This document shows, in pieces, positions 20,593 to 29,662 of a DNA stretch of 64,000 nucleotides. The number at the start of each line of letters is the position of its first letter. Positions within the stretch are counted from its first letter, which is position 1. The notes beneath the pieces are model-generated. The model had not been told where the DNA came from. It ran no database searches and saw only the letters and a list, made by a program, of their open reading frames with translations. The position numbers and the translations under genes were made by a program. Location of the stretch: the NCBI GenBank assembly GCA_963989385.1, contig OZ022510.1, forward strand, positions 35,965,448 to 36,029,447. Reading direction: 5' to 3'. The stretch comes from Ctena decussata (taxonomy: Eukaryota; Mollusca; Bivalvia; Lucinida; Lucinidae).

Positions 20593-21059
20593 ATCCTAAA
20601 CGATACCTGAACAACCAAACTTACCTGTAAAATATTTTATTGCTTTATCATAGTCATCGGGAAATGATATTTTTTGTTCTTGACACAATGCTTTTTAGGA
20701 ACGTCTCAGCTCATGAGTTTTCTAAAAGACACTCATAAAAATAGTTTCTATCATTTATCCCACACTAATTACATATCGGCAATTCCCAATCGAATGGTTA
20801 TTGTATTGATCAAGCTATAAGTCCATTTTGATAATTTCCCATGCTGAGGTGTAAGCACCTCTAAATGGCTATAGTTCTGTAGTTCCACCGATTACTTAGT
20901 AATCCGCTTTCCTAATTGGGATCTAATGGAAATATTGCTTGTACATCTTTTCATTCTTACCGGTCTAATGAGTATGCTAGAATAAATTACTTGTTGTTTA
21001 TATAAGCATAAAGCATATAAGCATAAATATTTCAGTGCTTGTATTAACAAATGCAATCA
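20593..21059. other. Non-coding stretch with no recognised gene
   Basis: AT-rich sequence without long ORFs or repeat hallmarks that I can name. Confidence 0.4.
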
Positions 21060-21180
21060 ATTCTGGATATCTCAGTCGAAGTTCATCTAAAACTACTGAT
21101 ATCTCAAAGTAAATTTTCTGGTCCCAGAAAATCTACTTTGAAAGACCAGTAGTTGGGATAACAGGGGTAACTTGAACTGT
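21060..21180. repeat. Dispersed single copy of the TTGAGATATC-type foldback found in the satellite
   Basis: CTGATATCTCAAAGTAAATT, then TTCTGGTCCCAG, then an ACTTTGAAAGACCAGTAG return arm. The first 30 bases match the hairpin part of the 495-bp satellite unit almost word for word. Confidence 0.7.
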
Positions 21181-21223
21181 TAATGCTATGCCCTTTTCAG
21201 TTGATAAACAAATCTTATTTCTA

Positions 21224-22101
21224 CGGCTATTACCAAAACCTTGTACCGCACCGCACCGCACTGGGGTAAAACAGAGTACCGCACCGCCGAAGAATTCCGA
21301 ATCCTACCGAATTTTACGGACTCTACCGTAGGCAAAGTATATGCTGATTCTGTCGATAAGTTTTCTTATTAGACATGTTAACGAATTGGAAGTATAAACA
21401 TATTTATACTATGCTGAAACCTTGATTACCCAACCTCAAAAAGGATTTTATCCATTTCAATACATTCTTAGTATAGCTATCACATGGTAGTCCCTTGCGT
21501 TTAGATTTGGTTGGTTTTTGGTTTAACTATTTAACTGATAAAAAAATAGCCTAAGATATAATTTCAATATATATTGTTTTGTTTTAAGGTATTGCTATCC
21601 GTATTATTTCCTAGACTTAAACAAATGGCATATACATACATATATATATATCTGAAAAATTTATTACAGGGGTTGGAAGTAACTCTTAAAAGTATGTCTG
21701 TGTTGCAATCACCAGAGAAATAACTGTATACATTCTTTGGAGAATATGCCTTGACAGTATAGTGTATATTTGCCATATTATTATGCATGCACAGAAGATA
21801 TTCAAAGTATTAAAATTGAGAATTTGCTTGCAAAAAAATAAAAAAAAGTGATTTTATGTATAAATATTGAGATGGAGAAGAATTTACATTGACATAAATT
21901 CGACATAGAGTAAAAATTTGTTAATAGATTCATTATACATTCTCACGAAGAAACATAGGAACAAATCTGGATATAGAGATAGCATATTTAGTGAGTGCGG
22001 TAAAGTTCGGAATTTACTCGAAAATTTTCGGAAATTTCCATAGGTGCGGTACAAGGTTTTAGCCGGTGCAGTGCGGTGCGGTACAAGGTTTTAGTATGGC
22101 C
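21224..22101. mobile_element. Non-autonomous hAT-type element (878 bp) with 8-bp target duplication
   Basis: TATTTCTA lies at 21216-21223 and 22102-22109. The inverted ends share AAAACCTTGTACCGCACCGC (left) and its complement (right), and the right end repeats the motif twice. The interior is AT-rich with no transposase. An 8-bp duplication and a non-coding interior fit a hAT-derived MITE; the assignment rests on duplication length and ends only. Confidence 0.82.
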
Positions 22102-22109
22102 TATTTCTA

Positions 22110-22479
22110 TCTCTAAACAATTTCAACTTAAATGGGCTTTACGATTTAAAGATGCATTTATTCTTAAATCAGTATTTAAGTAGTGACCTCAATGCTAGTC
22201 AAATTAAAAACACGGGATTAAATGACTTGAGAAAGATTATTTGTTTAAGAAAATATGAAATTTCTGTTAAAAGAATTTCAGTTTGTAATGTCATTGAAAA
22301 AAAATGGCATACATTGTTTGCCATTCTCCAGAATCAACGATGTCATATATTTGATACTATACAACTAAGAGTTCATATGAATGTCTAAGTGACGTCATCG
22401 AGATGTCATTCTGCCAGGGTACTAAGCACAACAGTTGGTAATTCCATAGTTGCTTTGGTAACAGATCTGTGGGGTCAAT
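22110..22479. other. Non-coding stretch with no recognised gene
   Basis: A 78-residue ORF at 22152-22388 has no motif and AT-driven composition, so it is not supported as a gene. Confidence 0.4.
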
Positions 22480-22480
22480 C

Positions 22481-22552
22481 CACTTATAATTCGACAGAAG
22501 CATGGCATACATTGCATACGATGTATGCCATGTTCCTCTCGAATTATAAGTG
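22481..22552. repeat. Hairpin
   Basis: The arms CACTTATAATTCGA and TCGAATTATAAGTG have an inner stem CATGGCATACAT/ATGTATGCCATG. About 72 bp. Confidence 0.82.
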
Positions 22553-22656
22553 AGATGCTACCTGAATTCCATACAATGGAAAAGTGAGATTTTCTCAAAT
22601 GATTTAATTCTCTGTTTTAAATGAAGTTTCAGGTCTTGCTGCAATGTAAGAGTCTG

Positions 22657-22876
22657 GGGCTGTATTCATAAAACGACTTAAGTGGTTGCTATGCTGTTGC
22701 TAAGGCTAAATTTTTTTAAGAAGATTCGCCACAACTATGAAATTTGCTCTGGAGGAACAGTCTTACAAAGACTGTTCCTCCTGAGCAAATTTCATAGTTG
22801 TAGGGAATCTCCAACATAGAAATTTACCCTTAACAACAGCATAGCAACGACTTAAGTTGTTTTATGAATATGGCCC
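22657..22876. mobile_element. Foldback MITE, family A, copy 2
   Basis: GGGCTGTATTCATAAAACGA to TTTTATGAATATGGCCC, with GAGGAACAGTCTTAC and its complement at the centre. It is the same element as 910-1116 with a few substitutions and small indels. Confidence 0.85.
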
Positions 22877-22877
22877 C

Positions 22878-22975
22878 TGGTGGCCAACTGGAGCTGTTAG
22901 TGCCTTAGAAGTTTACAGGTTACATTTTATCTGTAAACTCCTAAGCTACTACTACTCTAGTTGGCCGCCAGGCTC
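22878..22975. repeat. Imperfect foldback abutting MITE A
   Basis: TGGTGGCCAACTGGAG and its approximate complement CTAGTTGGCCGCCAGG, with inner arms AGTTTACAG/CTGTAAACT. It lies directly next to the MITE and a following T run at 22981-23006. Confidence 0.65.

Positions 22976-22980
<5 letters not shown>

Positions 22981-23006
<26 letters not shown>
22981..23006. repeat. T homopolymer run
   Basis: About 26 consecutive T residues. Confidence 0.85.
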
Positions 23007-23337
23007 GATGAAAATGCCATGTTCATATTTTATGGTTGAACACATACTAAACTTGTTTACCTCTAGGTACAACCTCATAGAATATCCTTCAGTCAATGTT
23101 ACTATTTTTAGAAACACCAATACTTAATTGGCTGTAAAACAATATTGTAACTTTCAAAGTGTAATTTTATAGTTGTTATGCTAAATTCACAACTGCAGCT
23201 AATATTTGGCGATACAATCTATCATCATGGACTCTTACACACGGTTTGGTTAAAGAATCAAATTTAAGGTTTTGATGCCTAAAATTGTTCCAAAGTGTAG
23301 TTTGTTCCCTAAGGTATGTTCGCGATTTGGCTCACTA

Positions 23338-23451
23338 GATCCGAAGGGTCTCGATGAGTGTATAGTATAGCAGTGAATCGTCGTCGTCTCGTCAGATCCG
23401 AAGGGTCTCGATGAGTGTATAGTGTAGCAGTGAATCGTCGTCGTCTCGTCA
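23338..23451. repeat. Two tandem 57-bp units
   Basis: GATCCGAAGGGTCTCGATGA starts at 23338 and 23395. Units differ by one base as read (TATAGTATAG versus TATAGTGTAG). Confidence 0.9.
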
Positions 23452-23493
23452 CTTCTCTTGAATTCTTGAAAGCATAAACGTGACACATCCCCT

Positions 23494-23934
23494 CAGGGTA
23501 TAGTCGATTCCGCTAATTTTCGCTTCCTGCAGAGACTGTACATCATATTTGGCTTCCGCCGAGACTGTCCGCGAATTTTTGCTTCCTGCACATGATAAAT
23601 GAATGTGACACACCCACACAGGGTATAATCGATTCCGCTAATGTTTGCTTCCTGCAGAGACTGTACATCATATTTGGCTTTCGCCGAGACTGTCCGCGAA
23701 CTTTTACTTCAGTACATGATAAATGACTTCCTGCAGAGACTGTCCGCATGATTCTGCTTCCTGCCGAGGCTCTCGGCAGGAAACAGAGTCACGCGGACAG
23801 TCTCGGCAGGAAGCCATTTTTCGAGGACAGTAGTCTCTGCAGGAAGCAAGAGTTCGCGGACAGTCTCGGCGGAAGCCAAATATGATGTACAGTCTCTGCT
23901 GGAAGCGAAAATTAGCGGAATCGATTATACCCTG
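23494..23934. mobile_element. Foldback element with GGGTATARTCGATTCCGC ends
   Basis: The left end GGGTATAGTCGATTCCGC returns at the right as GCGGAATCGATTATACCC. The arms are built from alternating GCTTCCTGCAGAGACTGT and GGCTTCCGCCGAGACTGTCC modules. The left arm holds a duplicated module with its own GGGTATAATCGATTCCGC at about 23616. Cysteine-rich minus-strand ORFs here are translations of the module and not genes. Confidence 0.8.
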
Positions 23935-24410
23935 TGATCCAAGCAGTGGGAGAACAAACGACATCTTATTGAAATCATCACATTTCGCCATTATTTATGC
24001 GGCCATTACTGAAAATAGTGTGTAAATCTAACCCAATTACAATTTTCATAGATATTGTCCGGTATACCACTGGAGGGATACGACTGATATTTTGCTGAAA
24101 GTATGACTGAGCCATCCCCATTTCCGAGGAGGTGTTGCAGTATCAATAGATGCAGCCCCGGATCCAGGGGGTGGGCTTGGGGGCTTCAGCCCCGCCATTT
24201 TGGCCTCTGCTATGTATAATATGTGGCCTTATTGTCATATATATTCAAGCCCACCTCCCCGTCCCCTACCCACATATATCTCGGCACCTCCCAGCCCCAC
24301 CAGTTATCCAGAGGCCCACCAGTACGTGGTGGTCTGGATCCGGGCCTGAGAGGAAAAAGTCAAAACAGGAATTCGAACACACGGCACCGGGATTAGATGA
24401 TGACAAAATT
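23935..24410. other. Non-coding stretch with no recognised gene
   Basis: Contains CCCCGGATCCAGGGGGTGGG-type low-complexity sequence at about 24155-24340. No supported coding region. Confidence 0.4.
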
Positions 24411-24648
24411 GAGCCGCGACACGAGAAAACCAACAAAGTGGCATGTGCGCCACACAAAGACGCAGATCAGCCTAGGCATCTGCCCAGTCTGACCAGAGTC
24501 TTCACTATGCACTTAAAGGGTAGCTAAGACTCTAGGGTACCTCACTGTCGACAGCAAAGACTCTGTTCAGACTTGGCGGATGCCCAGGCTGATCCGAGTC
24601 TTTGCTTGGCGCACATGCCACTTTGATAGATTTCTCGTGTCGCGGCTC
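24411..24648. mobile_element. Palindromic MITE, family B, copy 7
   Basis: GAGCCGCGACACGAG to CTCGTGTCGCGGCTC. AAATGATT follows and AAAATT precedes, so the duplication is AAAT with a possible extra base. Confidence 0.87.
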
Positions 24649-24932
24649 AAATGATTCAAATAGCATAATAGATAATGCCAGTGTATTTACAGGGTGAGCG
24701 ATTCATGGACGAACGATCCTTTTGTTATCATTTCACATATCGGCCTTTCCAAATAGTATATTATTATTCAGCTGACTTCGTTCCATGTCCAATATACATA
24801 CATCATTAATTTTTTTATATTTTCCCTACCAACATATGATGTTACTTGATGTCAAAGAAAATAACAGTTTACCCTTTGTGATATAAAATAAAATACACAA
24901 ACTTGCGTCCGCTTTTGTTTTATTGTTAGACA
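24649..24932. other. Non-coding stretch with no recognised gene
   Basis: AT-rich sequence between MITE copy 7 and the miniature LTR element. Nothing recognised. Confidence 0.4.
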
Positions 24933-25374
24933 CCTTTGTAGCATTAGCCGGGTCGTCCACCAAGTCAAGCAACCGGTCACCCATCCAAGTACTAACCGCA
25001 ATCTCCGTTGCTTAACTTCGTGAAAGAGCCATCCACTCTACTCGCGTCGCCATAGAAGCCGGCTTCTACAGCAAGGCTGTAGAAAGTTATATACCTAAAC
25101 CCGTTATATTTCTCCCCCTCTTCTCTTGACTTCGTCCCGAAGTCACCAACTGCTCTTATAGCAGATCCGAGGGCGGAGCCTATGCAACACAACCAGGAAC
25201 ACCTTTCCCTGTAAGCCTGGGTCCGGAGATGATGGTGATGTCATCGCCCATCCCACCACTGGCCACCAAATGTAGCGTTTGCCGGGTCGTCCACCAAGTC
25301 AAGCAACTGGTCACCCATCCAGGTACTAACCGCGATCTCCGTTGCCTAACTTCGTGAAAGAGCCACCCACTCTA

Positions 25375-25579
25375 TGTTAAACACTAATACTAATTAAATG
25401 TCATACACTTTATTCACTGTACTGCATATTGTTTCAACAGGTAATCACTTAATTGACGTTGCCGTGGTTCACTTGTGACGTCATGACGTCACTAAGTATT
25501 GTTTCCTAAAGAAGAGCATTGCAATCAAGTAGAAGAGTTACCTAACATAAGAAGAATAGTAATATACATGAAATTAACA
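25375..25579 (-). repeat. Copia 3' LTR (205 bp)
   Basis: Begins TGTTAAACAC and ends GAAATTAACA on the + strand. It contains two abutting TGACGTCA sites at 25476-25491. A candidate polypurine tract (minus-strand TAAAAGGAAAAG, 25589-25600) lies about 10 bases inside it. Confidence 0.93.
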
Positions 25580-25854
25580 TTAATTATACTTTTCCTTTTA
25601 GAGTTCCTGGTAGTCAGTTGTATAATTATTTAAAGAAAATAAATAAAAGAAGTTACTATGGAACAAACTTGAAAAAAAAACAAGTAGATCTCAATAAACC
25701 CTGATGCTGATAAATTATTATTTAAAGTTTTTTAAAAAAAAGTCCTCTGGCATCCTTCCATCTTTTAGTACACTTAGTAGGCTGTACCCAGAAGTTCCAT
25801 GTTTTGTCATACAGTCAGCCAAATGAACTTTACCAGGACACCATTTTATTTCAT

Positions 25855-26658
25855 TCACTTCGTTTTTCGCCAGGGATTGACTAATAGCAGCATCTTTCTG
25901 TAGTAAAAACCACTCTCTAGTCCTTCTTGTAAGCTAAGGGCCTCAGCGGCAATCGTGGATCGTACTACCCGCTTAATCTTAACGGAATGCCAAGACAATG
26001 GGGAACATTTTCCATGGCAATCCATCAACCAGACAATATATGCTGCTGTACTTCCAGTTCCATTGTTTAGATTACATAAAGATGCATCTGTGAAGACCAC
26101 AATCTTCAAGTCACTAGCTTTGTTGCTTAAGTTTGGGAATGTAATCACAGACCTAATGTCTTTTATTCGATTGACTACTTTAATAGCCCGAGAAAGATCA
26201 CCTATTGTTCCCTCCTTAAGTTTTGTGCTTAGGTCTATGAGTTCAAAAGCTATGTCAGGTCTGGTTCCCTGTACAATCCAATTGATTTGACCAACAAGCT
26301 GCCGATATTTCGTCTGCTCCTCTGAAGTTAATGTACTTTGCTTGTCCTGTGCTCTTTGAGGGTGAATTGTTATATTCTGTATATTTGTCACATAGTTTGG
26401 CTGATCTAATGCTATAGCGCCTTCTTCCTGAGCAACTTTAAATCCTATATAGTTAAAGTTCCCTTCTTCAACTTTACCTGCCACAAACCGTTTTCGTAGA
26501 TTGACCATTAAATGTTCAAGATATTTGTCACCAGCATGGAGAAAGTCATCTACATGGCAGCATATGATGCCACTCAGTTTACCTTCTTTGTGCAGAAAGA
26601 ACATTGCTGGATCTAGCTCACTCATTTTACATCCCAACCTCAATAATTCATCTTTCAC
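25855..26658 (-). CDS. Copia reverse transcriptase C-terminal part and RNase H (fragment)
   Basis: 267 residues. Near residues 33-41 is the catalytic motif in the form CCHVDDFLHAG; most copia enzymes have YVDD, so this has His for Tyr. The RNase H domain follows, with a VVFTDASL motif (the catalytic Asp in FTDAS) and a C-terminal SIAAE-like segment (STIAAEALSLQEG). The frame is displaced by one base from the upstream reverse transcriptase part at about 26690. The start Met is simply the first in this frame, not a true start. It acts with the upstream domains in copying the element's RNA into DNA inside virus-like particles. Confidence 0.88.
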   Translation of the reverse strand: MKDELLRLGCKMSELDPAMFFLHKEGKLSGIICCHVDDFLHAGDKYLEHLMVNLRKRFVAGKVEEGNFNYIGFKVAQEEGAIALDQPNYVTNIQNITIHPQRAQDKQSTLTSEEQTKYRQLVGQINWIVQGTRPDIAFELIDLSTKLKEGTIGDLSRAIKVVNRIKDIRSVITFPNLSNKASDLKIVVFTDASLCNLNNGTGSTAAYIVWLMDCHGKCSPLSWHSVKIKRVVRSTIAAEALSLQEGLESGFYYRKMLLLVNPWRKTK

Positions 26659-26660
26659 GC

Positions 26661-27098
26661 TCAGGTAGAACTGCCTATAGCTCCATCTTTCAGCCCATAA
26701 AGCCCATGTTTTAACTTCCAGACTATCCCTTTCACTGTATTGCTCTCCTTTGGGGGTTTGATGTATATATCCCGTCTTAATTCTCTGCCCTGCAAAAACG
26801 CAGATTTAATGTCAGTTGTTTTAGCTGTCCAGTTCTTGATCGATGAAATAGCCAAAAATATTCTCATCGTTCCTTTTCCTACTGTGGGACTGTCCCTGGG
26901 CATAGTAAATTCTTCCTCAAAACCTCGTACCACGAGCCTTGCCTTTGTCTGTCCTTCTTTATTTGTAATAACCCACCTTGTTGACAATGTTTGTTGCCCA
27001 CAGTCTTTCACTTCTTCATAGGTGTGAAATTGATTCAGTTTCTGTAACTCCACTAATTTAGCTGCAGTGGTTTCATCACTAGCACTGTTTTGTTTCAT
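26661..27098 (-). CDS. Copia reverse transcriptase N-terminal part (fragment)
   Basis: 145 residues with the copia hallmarks RWVITNKEG, KARLVVRGFEE, TDIKSAFLQG (first catalytic Asp) and WKLKHGLYGLKDG. The frame terminates shortly after LYGLKDG. The next part of the domain continues one base out of register at 26658 downwards, so a one-base indel splits the enzyme. Upstream, the register also differs from the integrase ORF. Reading frame and motifs are seen directly; inactivity is inferred. Confidence 0.88.
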   Translation of the reverse strand: MKQNSASDETTAAKLVELQKLNQFHTYEEVKDCGQQTLSTRWVITNKEGQTKARLVVRGFEEEFTMPRDSPTVGKGTMRIFLAISSIKNWTAKTTDIKSAFLQGRELRRDIYIKPPKESNTVKGIVWKLKHGLYGLKDGAIGSST

Positions 27099-27154
27099 GA
27101 CTAGGTTAACAGTCTCGTCATCATTTATCAGCTCCCATTGTACTTGTTCAAGAT

Positions 27155-28201
27155 TTACACTTTTCTTTTCTTTGGTAGTGTCCTCTTGTATATTATACCA
27201 GTGTTTATTCTTACCTGTGGCTTTTCCAGCTCTTCCAAGTACCTTTGCTTTAATCCATTCACCAGTATTTGCATCTTATACTGGATGCTATCATTTGGTT
27301 TCAGAGTTATTCTGTTCTGTTGGATATTCTGTCTATCCATCCTTTCAGGCTCTGAAGCTGGTATATCCTCCGATATTGTGTTGGGTTCTTCTAGATCTTC
27401 ATTGCCCTTATTTTCATCAGTTTTGTCCGCCATACTGTGCTCAACTTCCTTCTCTTCCTCCTCTGTCAAATTGCTGTTAACTTTCTGAAGTCTGTTTGGA
27501 AAAACACGTACAAATACTCCACCATGTCTAACGAAAACTACTTTCCCATCTTGGAACACTACCTGTCCTGGACCAAGCCAACGTTCTTTTCCTTCCCTTT
27601 TGTAGAAGACCCTATCACCATGTTCAAAGACTTGTTCAGATGCCCTGACTTTATTCCGGAGAGCTCGCCTTATTCGTTCATCAGCTTCTGTTTGGATGAA
27701 TGCTTTGCGGGCAGAATGCAGGGCATTTAAATGCTGTGCAAAAACCTCACTGCTTGTTGATCCCTGTAATGCTGGTAAGGTATCATTCATAATGTTCGGC
27801 AGGTTAGGATTTTGTCCAAAAACAAGTTGGTGGCTGCTGTACCCATTCCACATTTGTAGCGAATTTCTTGCCATGTTTGCCCAGGAAAGTAGGGCTTGAG
27901 AGTTTATCTTTCTGTAATCAGCCTCAAGTTTGAGTAACATCATATCTGTAACCGCATGAACCCTCTCACATAAACCATTTTGAAATGGGCATTCTCCTGA
28001 GGTTGTACATAGTTGAACATTCAGAATAGATGTGATTTCTCTTACCTCATCTGCATTAAACTCACCCCCGTTATCTGTCATTAAGGCTTTCATGACTCCA
28101 AACTTGCCGATCCACTCTGTCATCAATGCATCTATTATGTTGCAGACAAAGTATACCTTGACCACATGTCGATAATGTGTAGTATCCAACGACCATTCCA
28201 T
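27155..28201 (-). CDS. Copia integrase core and C-terminal region (fragment)
   Basis: 348 residues. MTDNGGEF provides the second catalytic Asp of the D,D-35-E core and QNGLCERVHAV the Glu. A downstream ERWLGPGQVVFQDGKVVFVR stretch resembles the integrase C-terminal GPG-type domain. The first catalytic Asp (VAMDLKQW) is in the neighbouring ORF at 28135-29037, because the frame shifts in their overlap near 28190. The ORF ends in a lysine-rich out-of-frame tail, another sign of a frameshift at about 27210. It inserts the DNA copy in the host genome with a 5-bp duplication. Confidence 0.88.
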   Translation of the reverse strand: MEWSLDTTHYRHVVKVYFVCNIIDALMTEWIGKFGVMKALMTDNGGEFNADEVREITSILNVQLCTTSGECPFQNGLCERVHAVTDMMLLKLEADYRKINSQALLSWANMARNSLQMWNGYSSHQLVFGQNPNLPNIMNDTLPALQGSTSSEVFAQHLNALHSARKAFIQTEADERIRRALRNKVRASEQVFEHGDRVFYKREGKERWLGPGQVVFQDGKVVFVRHGGVFVRVFPNRLQKVNSNLTEEEEKEVEHSMADKTDENKGNEDLEEPNTISEDIPASEPERMDRQNIQQNRITLKPNDSIQYKMQILVNGLKQRYLEELEKPQVRINTGIIYKRTLPKKRKV

Positions 28202-29037
28202 TGTTTGAGGTCCATTGCCACCTTTTCATTGAATCTGGTGGCCGTTGGCATACCTACTACTGGCCTTGATGGAGTTTTGGCATATATCTTGCAAAGTTCA
28301 CATTTTTCGCCTATCTCTGCTAGAGTTTCTTCATATTCTTCCTTCCAGACTCCAGCATCCTTTAGGAGAGCAATCAGTCTATTCATTGGAGGATGGGCAA
28401 ATTGTCTATGTAGTTTCAGCAGTGTCTTGTATCTATCCTTTCTGTTCAAAACATCAAGCTTGACAGCACAAATATTCTCTACAGGGACTTCTTCTGATTT
28501 GTCTATAGGGATACAGTAATGGCCTGATGATGTCAGATTTAAAGTTACCTCTTTCCCCATTATCACAGCTGTGTCATTTTCCAAATCCAGTTTTATAGCA
28601 GCCTTCTTCATTGCTGTTCGTGAAAGTAACAGAGGAATATCAGATTCGACTACGTCTGTCTTTATTATCACCTCTTTTCCAGCAATAACTGCGGGCAAGC
28701 TATATTCCCCCTTTGACTTCAGACATGTTCCTCCTCCAAACTTAAAGACTTTCTGATCCTCAGATTGTTTCACCTTTACTTTATCATCCTTGTCTAAAGA
28801 CTGAATATAACTGTTTACCCAGCTGTCACCACAGACTGTACTGCTGCACGCACTGTCTAGAACTGCGCAGTTGCGTGCATCAATGCCCAAACGGCGTACC
28901 TCTTCAGTATTGTACCCTGTAAATAAAACCGCATGTTCCTTATTTGCAATATTGACTTTTGCCATGTTTTCCCAGCTGTCTGGGCATGCTGGCAGTAAAT
29001 GGCGGTACGAGGCTATTAAAATCGTCAAAATCTTCAA
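28135..29037 (-). CDS. Copia protease, zinc site and start of integrase (fragment)
   Basis: 300 residues. AVLDSACSS carries the aspartic protease catalytic Asp in a DSA context (DSG or DTG is usual). A flap-like region follows and then the GAG-pre-integrase zinc site: HRQFAH and CELC (HHCC type). After that comes VAMDLKQW, with the first integrase Asp, and HIIDMWSRY. The start Met at 29037 is not convincing; the frame probably joins gag by a frameshift. No CCHC zinc knuckle is seen between gag and protease. Confidence 0.85.
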   Translation of the reverse strand: MKILTILIASYRHLLPACPDSWENMAKVNIANKEHAVLFTGYNTEEVRRLGIDARNCAVLDSACSSTVCGDSWVNSYIQSLDKDDKVKVKQSEDQKVFKFGGGTCLKSKGEYSLPAVIAGKEVIIKTDVVESDIPLLLSRTAMKKAAIKLDLENDTAVIMGKEVTLNLTSSGHYCIPIDKSEEVPVENICAVKLDVLNRKDRYKTLLKLHRQFAHPPMNRLIALLKDAGVWKEEYEETLAEIGEKCELCKIYAKTPSRPVVGMPTATRFNEKVAMDLKQWNGRWILHIIDMWSRYTLSAT

Positions 29038-29320
29038 ATTTTTCTAAGCTGTCAGTGAGGTCATCTTTAGCTAAATGTTCATCCAAAAAATTTACCAAAA
29101 CAGTTAACCCATCTTCACTTTTTAAATCATTTATTGCAATCTGGTCAAAAACCTTTTCTCTTATTTGAGATTCATCATCTTCTGGAAGTGACAAAGCAAT
29201 TGCAATACCTTGTTTGTCCTTACTGGGATCTGTAATATATGTCCATGCTAATAACTCTTGTCTGAACCTTTCATATGTCTTCGCCTTGTTGAAGGTTGGT
29301 GGGTTTATTCTGGTTGTCAT
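28940..29320 (-). CDS. Copia gag N-terminal part (fragment)
   Basis: 126 residues starting MTTRINPPTFNKAKTYERFR, typical of the start of copia gag (a PPTF...W...L pattern). It begins 128 bases inside the 5' LTR, after the primer site. It ends abruptly in a frame out of register with the protease and lacks the CCHC knuckle, so part of gag seems to have been lost. It would form the particle shell around the element's RNA. Confidence 0.75.
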   Translation of the reverse strand: MTTRINPPTFNKAKTYERFRQELLAWTYITDPSKDKQGIAIALSLPEDDESQIREKVFDQIAINDLKSEDGLTVLVNFLDEHLAKDDLTDSLEKFEDFDDFNSLVPPFTASMPRQLGKHGKSQYCK

Positions 29321-29433
29321 GTTGACTCCTTCTCAAAAATCAATATTCACTAGCAAATTTCAGTTCTAACACCAGTTTATTCAAATCTCCACTGTCACAG
29401 AGTCCAGTACTACCTCTGAGGAATGTCCCGCAC

Positions 29434-29445
29434 GCTCTGCTACCA
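29434..29445 (-). other. Primer binding site, initiator-Met tRNA type
   Basis: The minus-strand TGGTAGCAGAGC starts two bases inside the 5' LTR. Its first 11 bases complement the 3' end of animal initiator tRNA-Met (...CTCTGCTACCA), the usual copia primer. Confidence 0.85.
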
Positions 29446-29447
29446 CT

Positions 29448-29662
29448 TGTTAAACGCTAACACTAATTAAATGTGATACACTCTATTCACTGTACTGCAT
29501 ATTGTTTCAACAGGTAATCACTTAATTGACGTTGCCATGGTTCAGTTGTGACGTCATGACGTCACATGACGTCACTAAGTATTGTTTCCTAAAGAAGAGC
29601 ATTGTAATCAAGTAGAAGAGTTACCTAACATAAGAAGAATAGTAATATACATGAAATTAACA
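29448..29662 (-). repeat. Copia 5' LTR (215 bp)
   Basis: Begins TGTTAAACGC and ends GAAATTAACA on the + strand. It contains three TGACGTCA sites (29549-29556, 29557-29564, 29567-29574), one more than the other LTR, which accounts for the 10-bp length difference. Confidence 0.93.

Larger units (their letters stand above)
25375..29662 (-). mobile_element. Ty1/copia LTR retrotransposon, full length but frame-broken
   Basis: The element is 4,288 bp, bounded by TG...CA LTRs and a CTCTA target duplication (25370-25374, 29663-29667). On the minus strand the domain order is gag, protease, GAG-pre-integrase/zinc site, integrase, reverse transcriptase, RNase H; integrase before reverse transcriptase defines copia. 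The coding region is spread over five ORFs in changing frames, so this copy is probably inactive. The LTRs differ at about seven positions plus a 10-bp indel by my count (about 3-4%), a moderately old insertion. The exact clade was not determined. Confidence 0.93.

Noticed and set aside
23543..23991. Cysteine/arginine-rich minus-strand ORFs with repeated CRDCPR-like words
   Set aside because: They are translations of the GCTTCCTGCAGAGACTGTCC module of a foldback element.
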